NCBI RefSeq assembly: GCF_947499215.1
Contig: NZ_CANMNI010000002.1
Span: 1-64,000 of the forward strand
Source of the DNA: an uncultured Pontibacter sp.
GTDB taxonomy: Bacteria; Bacteroidota; Bacteroidia; Cytophagales; Hymenobacteraceae
DNA length: 64,000 nt
Direction of reading: 5' to 3'
Part shown: piece by piece, positions 62,571 to 64,000 of the stretch
Layout of the letters: each line of letters begins with the position of its first letter
How positions within the stretch are numbered: position 1 is the stretch's first letter
Notes under the pieces: model-generated
Seen by the model: the letters and a program-made list of their open reading frames with translations, nothing else
What the model was told of the DNA's origin: nothing
Databases searched by the model: none
Position numbers and translations under genes: made by a program

Positions 62571-63167
62571 ATGACTGCACTCTCACTTCTGTTGCCTATA
62601 CTCTTCGCTTTCTTCTTAAACCAAGACAGCAATTTTCAATTAGGGCAAGACCTCAGCAAAGATTCTAAGATACTTGCCAACACCTCTGTCTTCATAAGCG
62701 ACAACGCGACTTCTAGTCCTTCGATGCGGACCATAGAAAGCGATATGGAGCTGTTCTATGTGATGGCCAGCATCAACGTATCGCAAAGCAAATACAGCGC
62801 TCGACAGCAAGGCAAGCATCATGTGCAGACGTGGCGTTTCAACGAAGGCAACATCAAAGCCATTCACCAGATCGAAACCACCCTTGCACTGGACACGGTT
62901 GTTACGCAGCGCTACCTCGAAGACCGGGCTCCCACACAACAGCGCATTATGAACAACTTCAAGTTTCGCACCTATGCTGTTTCCACCACAGATGCGCTTA
63001 TCAAACTCTACTACCTCACCGAAGACGAACAGGGCCTGCTCGAGTATAAAATCAACGACCGCCACGTAGAACTTGTGTATCCGAAGAAAAAGCAAGGCTT
63101 GAGCGATATCATGCCGAAAGTGAAAGATGAGCTGGATCAGTTGGTAGTGGAATTGAGCAAGGAGTAA
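62571..63167 (+). CDS. Hypothetical exported protein
   Basis: A 198-residue protein with a hydrophobic N-terminus (ALSLLLPILFAFFL, about 3-16) that may be a signal or anchor. The mature part appears to alternate beta strands and helices with several conserved-looking phrases (WRFNEGNIKAIHQIETTLAL; FKFRTYAVSTTDALIKLYYL) but matches no family I know. It follows the membrane protein gene by 51 bp and ends before a strong terminator shared with valS. Confidence 0.65.
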   Translation: MTALSLLLPILFAFFLNQDSNFQLGQDLSKDSKILANTSVFISDNATSSPSMRTIESDMELFYVMASINVSQSKYSARQQGKHHVQTWRFNEGNIKAIHQIETTLALDTVVTQRYLEDRAPTQQRIMNNFKFRTYAVSTTDALIKLYYLTEDEQGLLEYKINDRHVELVYPKKKQGLSDIMPKVKDELDQLVVELSKE

Positions 63168-63173
63168 AAACAA

Positions 63174-63205
63174 CAGCGGCCGTTCCCTCACGAGAACGGC
63201 CGCTG
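63174..63205. terminator. Bidirectional terminator between convergent genes
   Basis: A perfect 12-bp stem cagcggccgttc (63174-63185) with gaacggccgctg (63194-63205), preceded by A-runs and followed by a T-rich stretch, lies between the hypothetical gene and valS. Confidence 0.8.
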
Positions 63206-63226
63206 CATTTATTAAGAATCTATACC

Positions 63227-64000
63227 TTACAAAGAAGCTAAACTCTGCTCAATTGCGTGAATTTTCGCTTCGGCATCCGCCTGCTTCTTACGCTCGTTAG
63301 CAATCACCGTTTCCGGGGCACCGCTCACAAAGCGCTCGTTGCTAAGCTTCTTCGCCACGGAGTTCAGGAAACCTCTGGTATACTCCAGTTCTTTCTGCAG
63401 ACGGGCACGCTCAGCCTCCACGTCGATGTTGCCCTCCATTGGAATGAAGAACTCATCACCGGCTTCTACAAAGCTGATAGCCCCATCAACGCTCTCCTGC
63501 ACAAACGAAATTTCGTTGATGTTCGCCAGTTTACGGATGATGCTGATAAAGTCCTCGTATCCATCCTGATTCATCACCTTAATCGCCAGATCAAGTGACT
63601 TGGTCGGCGCGATGTTCTTCGAGTTGCGGATGTTGCGGATGGCGGCTACGATCTTAAGCACCGCTTCCATTTTCTCGTTCAGCTGCTTGTCAAACTTCTC
63701 TTTCTTCGGCCAAGCGGCTATGATCAGATATTCCTTGTCCTTGCGCTCTTTCAGGTCCTGCCAGATCTCTTCGGTGATGAACGGCATGAACGGATGCAGC
63801 ACTTTCAGCACCTTCTCTAGGTATACGATCGTGGTATCAAGCGTCTGCTTGTCGATTGGCTGCTGGTAGGTTGGTTTGATCATTTCGAGGTAGCTTGAGC
63901 AGAAGTCGTCCCATACCAGTTTGTACACTGCCAGCAAGGCGTCCGAAATACGGAACTTGCTGAAGTGGTCTTCGATCTGAACAAAGGCCTCGTTGAAGCG
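63227..64000 (-). CDS. valS: Valyl-tRNA synthetase, C-terminal part (truncated by window edge)
   Basis: The open frame enters from the right edge and covers the last 257 residues of the enzyme that charges tRNA-Val. It contains the end of the anticodon-binding domain (FQIEDHFSKFRISDALLAVYK-like FVQIEDHFSKFRISDALLAV, then KLVWDDFCSSYLEMIK and LHPFMPFITEEIWQ) and the ValS-specific C-terminal coiled coil (about the last 65 residues, INVEAERARLQKELEYTRG-like IDVEAERARLQKELEY). The catalytic HIGH/KMSKS regions lie outside the window. Any internal methionine start would be an artefact of truncation. Confidence 0.95.
   Translation of the reverse strand, partial: RFNEAFVQIEDHFSKFRISDALLAVYKLVWDDFCSSYLEMIKPTYQQPIDKQTLDTTIVYLEKVLKVLHPFMPFITEEIWQDLKERKDKEYLIIAAWPKKEKFDKQLNEKMEAVLKIVAAIRNIRNSKNIAPTKSLDLAIKVMNQDGYEDFISIIRKLANINEISFVQESVDGAISFVEAGDEFFIPMEGNIDVEAERARLQKELEYTRGFLNSVAKKLSNERFVSGAPETVIANERKKQADAEAKIHAIEQSLASL

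Overview
The window reads as chromosomal DNA of a gliding-type or surface-active Bacteroidota, most likely Cytophagales/Hymenobacteraceae (Pontibacter-like). This rests on a SprB-type giant adhesin with an SprF/PorP partner, a PorX-type regulator of type IX secretion (T9SS), a SusC/SusD glycan-uptake locus, the fused LpxC-FabZ enzyme, and several TAnnTTTG promoter elements typical of the phylum. The genus is an inference. I see no rRNA, tRNA, CRISPR array, transposase, prophage or replication origin.

Layout. 1-1196: the 5' end of a second large Ig-repeat surface protein (minus strand, runs off the left edge) with a hairpin-rich leader. 1975-5513: PepSY membrane protein and a secreted M14 carboxypeptidase, followed by a 190-bp element with 37-bp inverted ends. 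5901-18401: sprF-like gene and a 3839-residue SprB-like adhesin with about 43 tandem repeats. 18917-28252: two small hypothetical/membrane genes, queA, secreted M28 peptidase, DUF1028 protein, an AT-rich lipoprotein/DUF1493 pair, NYN-LOTUS protein, dienelactone-hydrolase-like enzyme and a small outer-membrane barrel. 28429-31523: acetyltransferase, AI-2E-type permease and another M28 peptidase. 31524-31983: a non-coding patch of repeats. 31984-35214: overlapping porX-tsaE-ald operon. 35443-40821: HD phosphohydrolase, then the lipid A block lpxD, lpxC-fabZ, lpxA and an ABC ATPase. 40939-42693: YebC-family regulator and Ca/Na antiporter.

43268-55931 is a polysaccharide utilisation locus: SusC, SusD, a PKD surface glycan-binding lipoprotein, a GH16 laminarinase-like lipoprotein and a GH3 beta-glucosidase, with a convergent 977-residue membrane sensor-regulator (beta-propeller, triple-tyrosine domain, transmembrane helix, LuxR-like HTH). 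The enzyme pair predicts beta-1,3(/1,4)-glucan (laminarin-like) use. 56078-63167: erythromycin-esterase family protein, DUF4197 protein, cinA, a 2-oxoacid dehydrogenase E2, a cupin and two unknown envelope proteins. 63227-64000: the 3' end of valS.

How the parts connect: the giant adhesins and possibly other exported proteins would use the T9SS, which PorX-type proteins regulate in relatives. Surface glycan capture (PUL) and lipid A synthesis build the same envelope. The most unusual signals are a roughly five-fold excess of GGTATA/TATACC across coding and non-coding DNA, a six-unit (about 1398 bp) higher-order repeat inside the SprB-like gene, an abrupt base-composition switch inside the left-edge adhesin, its structured leader, and one-helical-turn tandem TTGACGTAG repeats before the SusC gene. 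All counts were made by eye.
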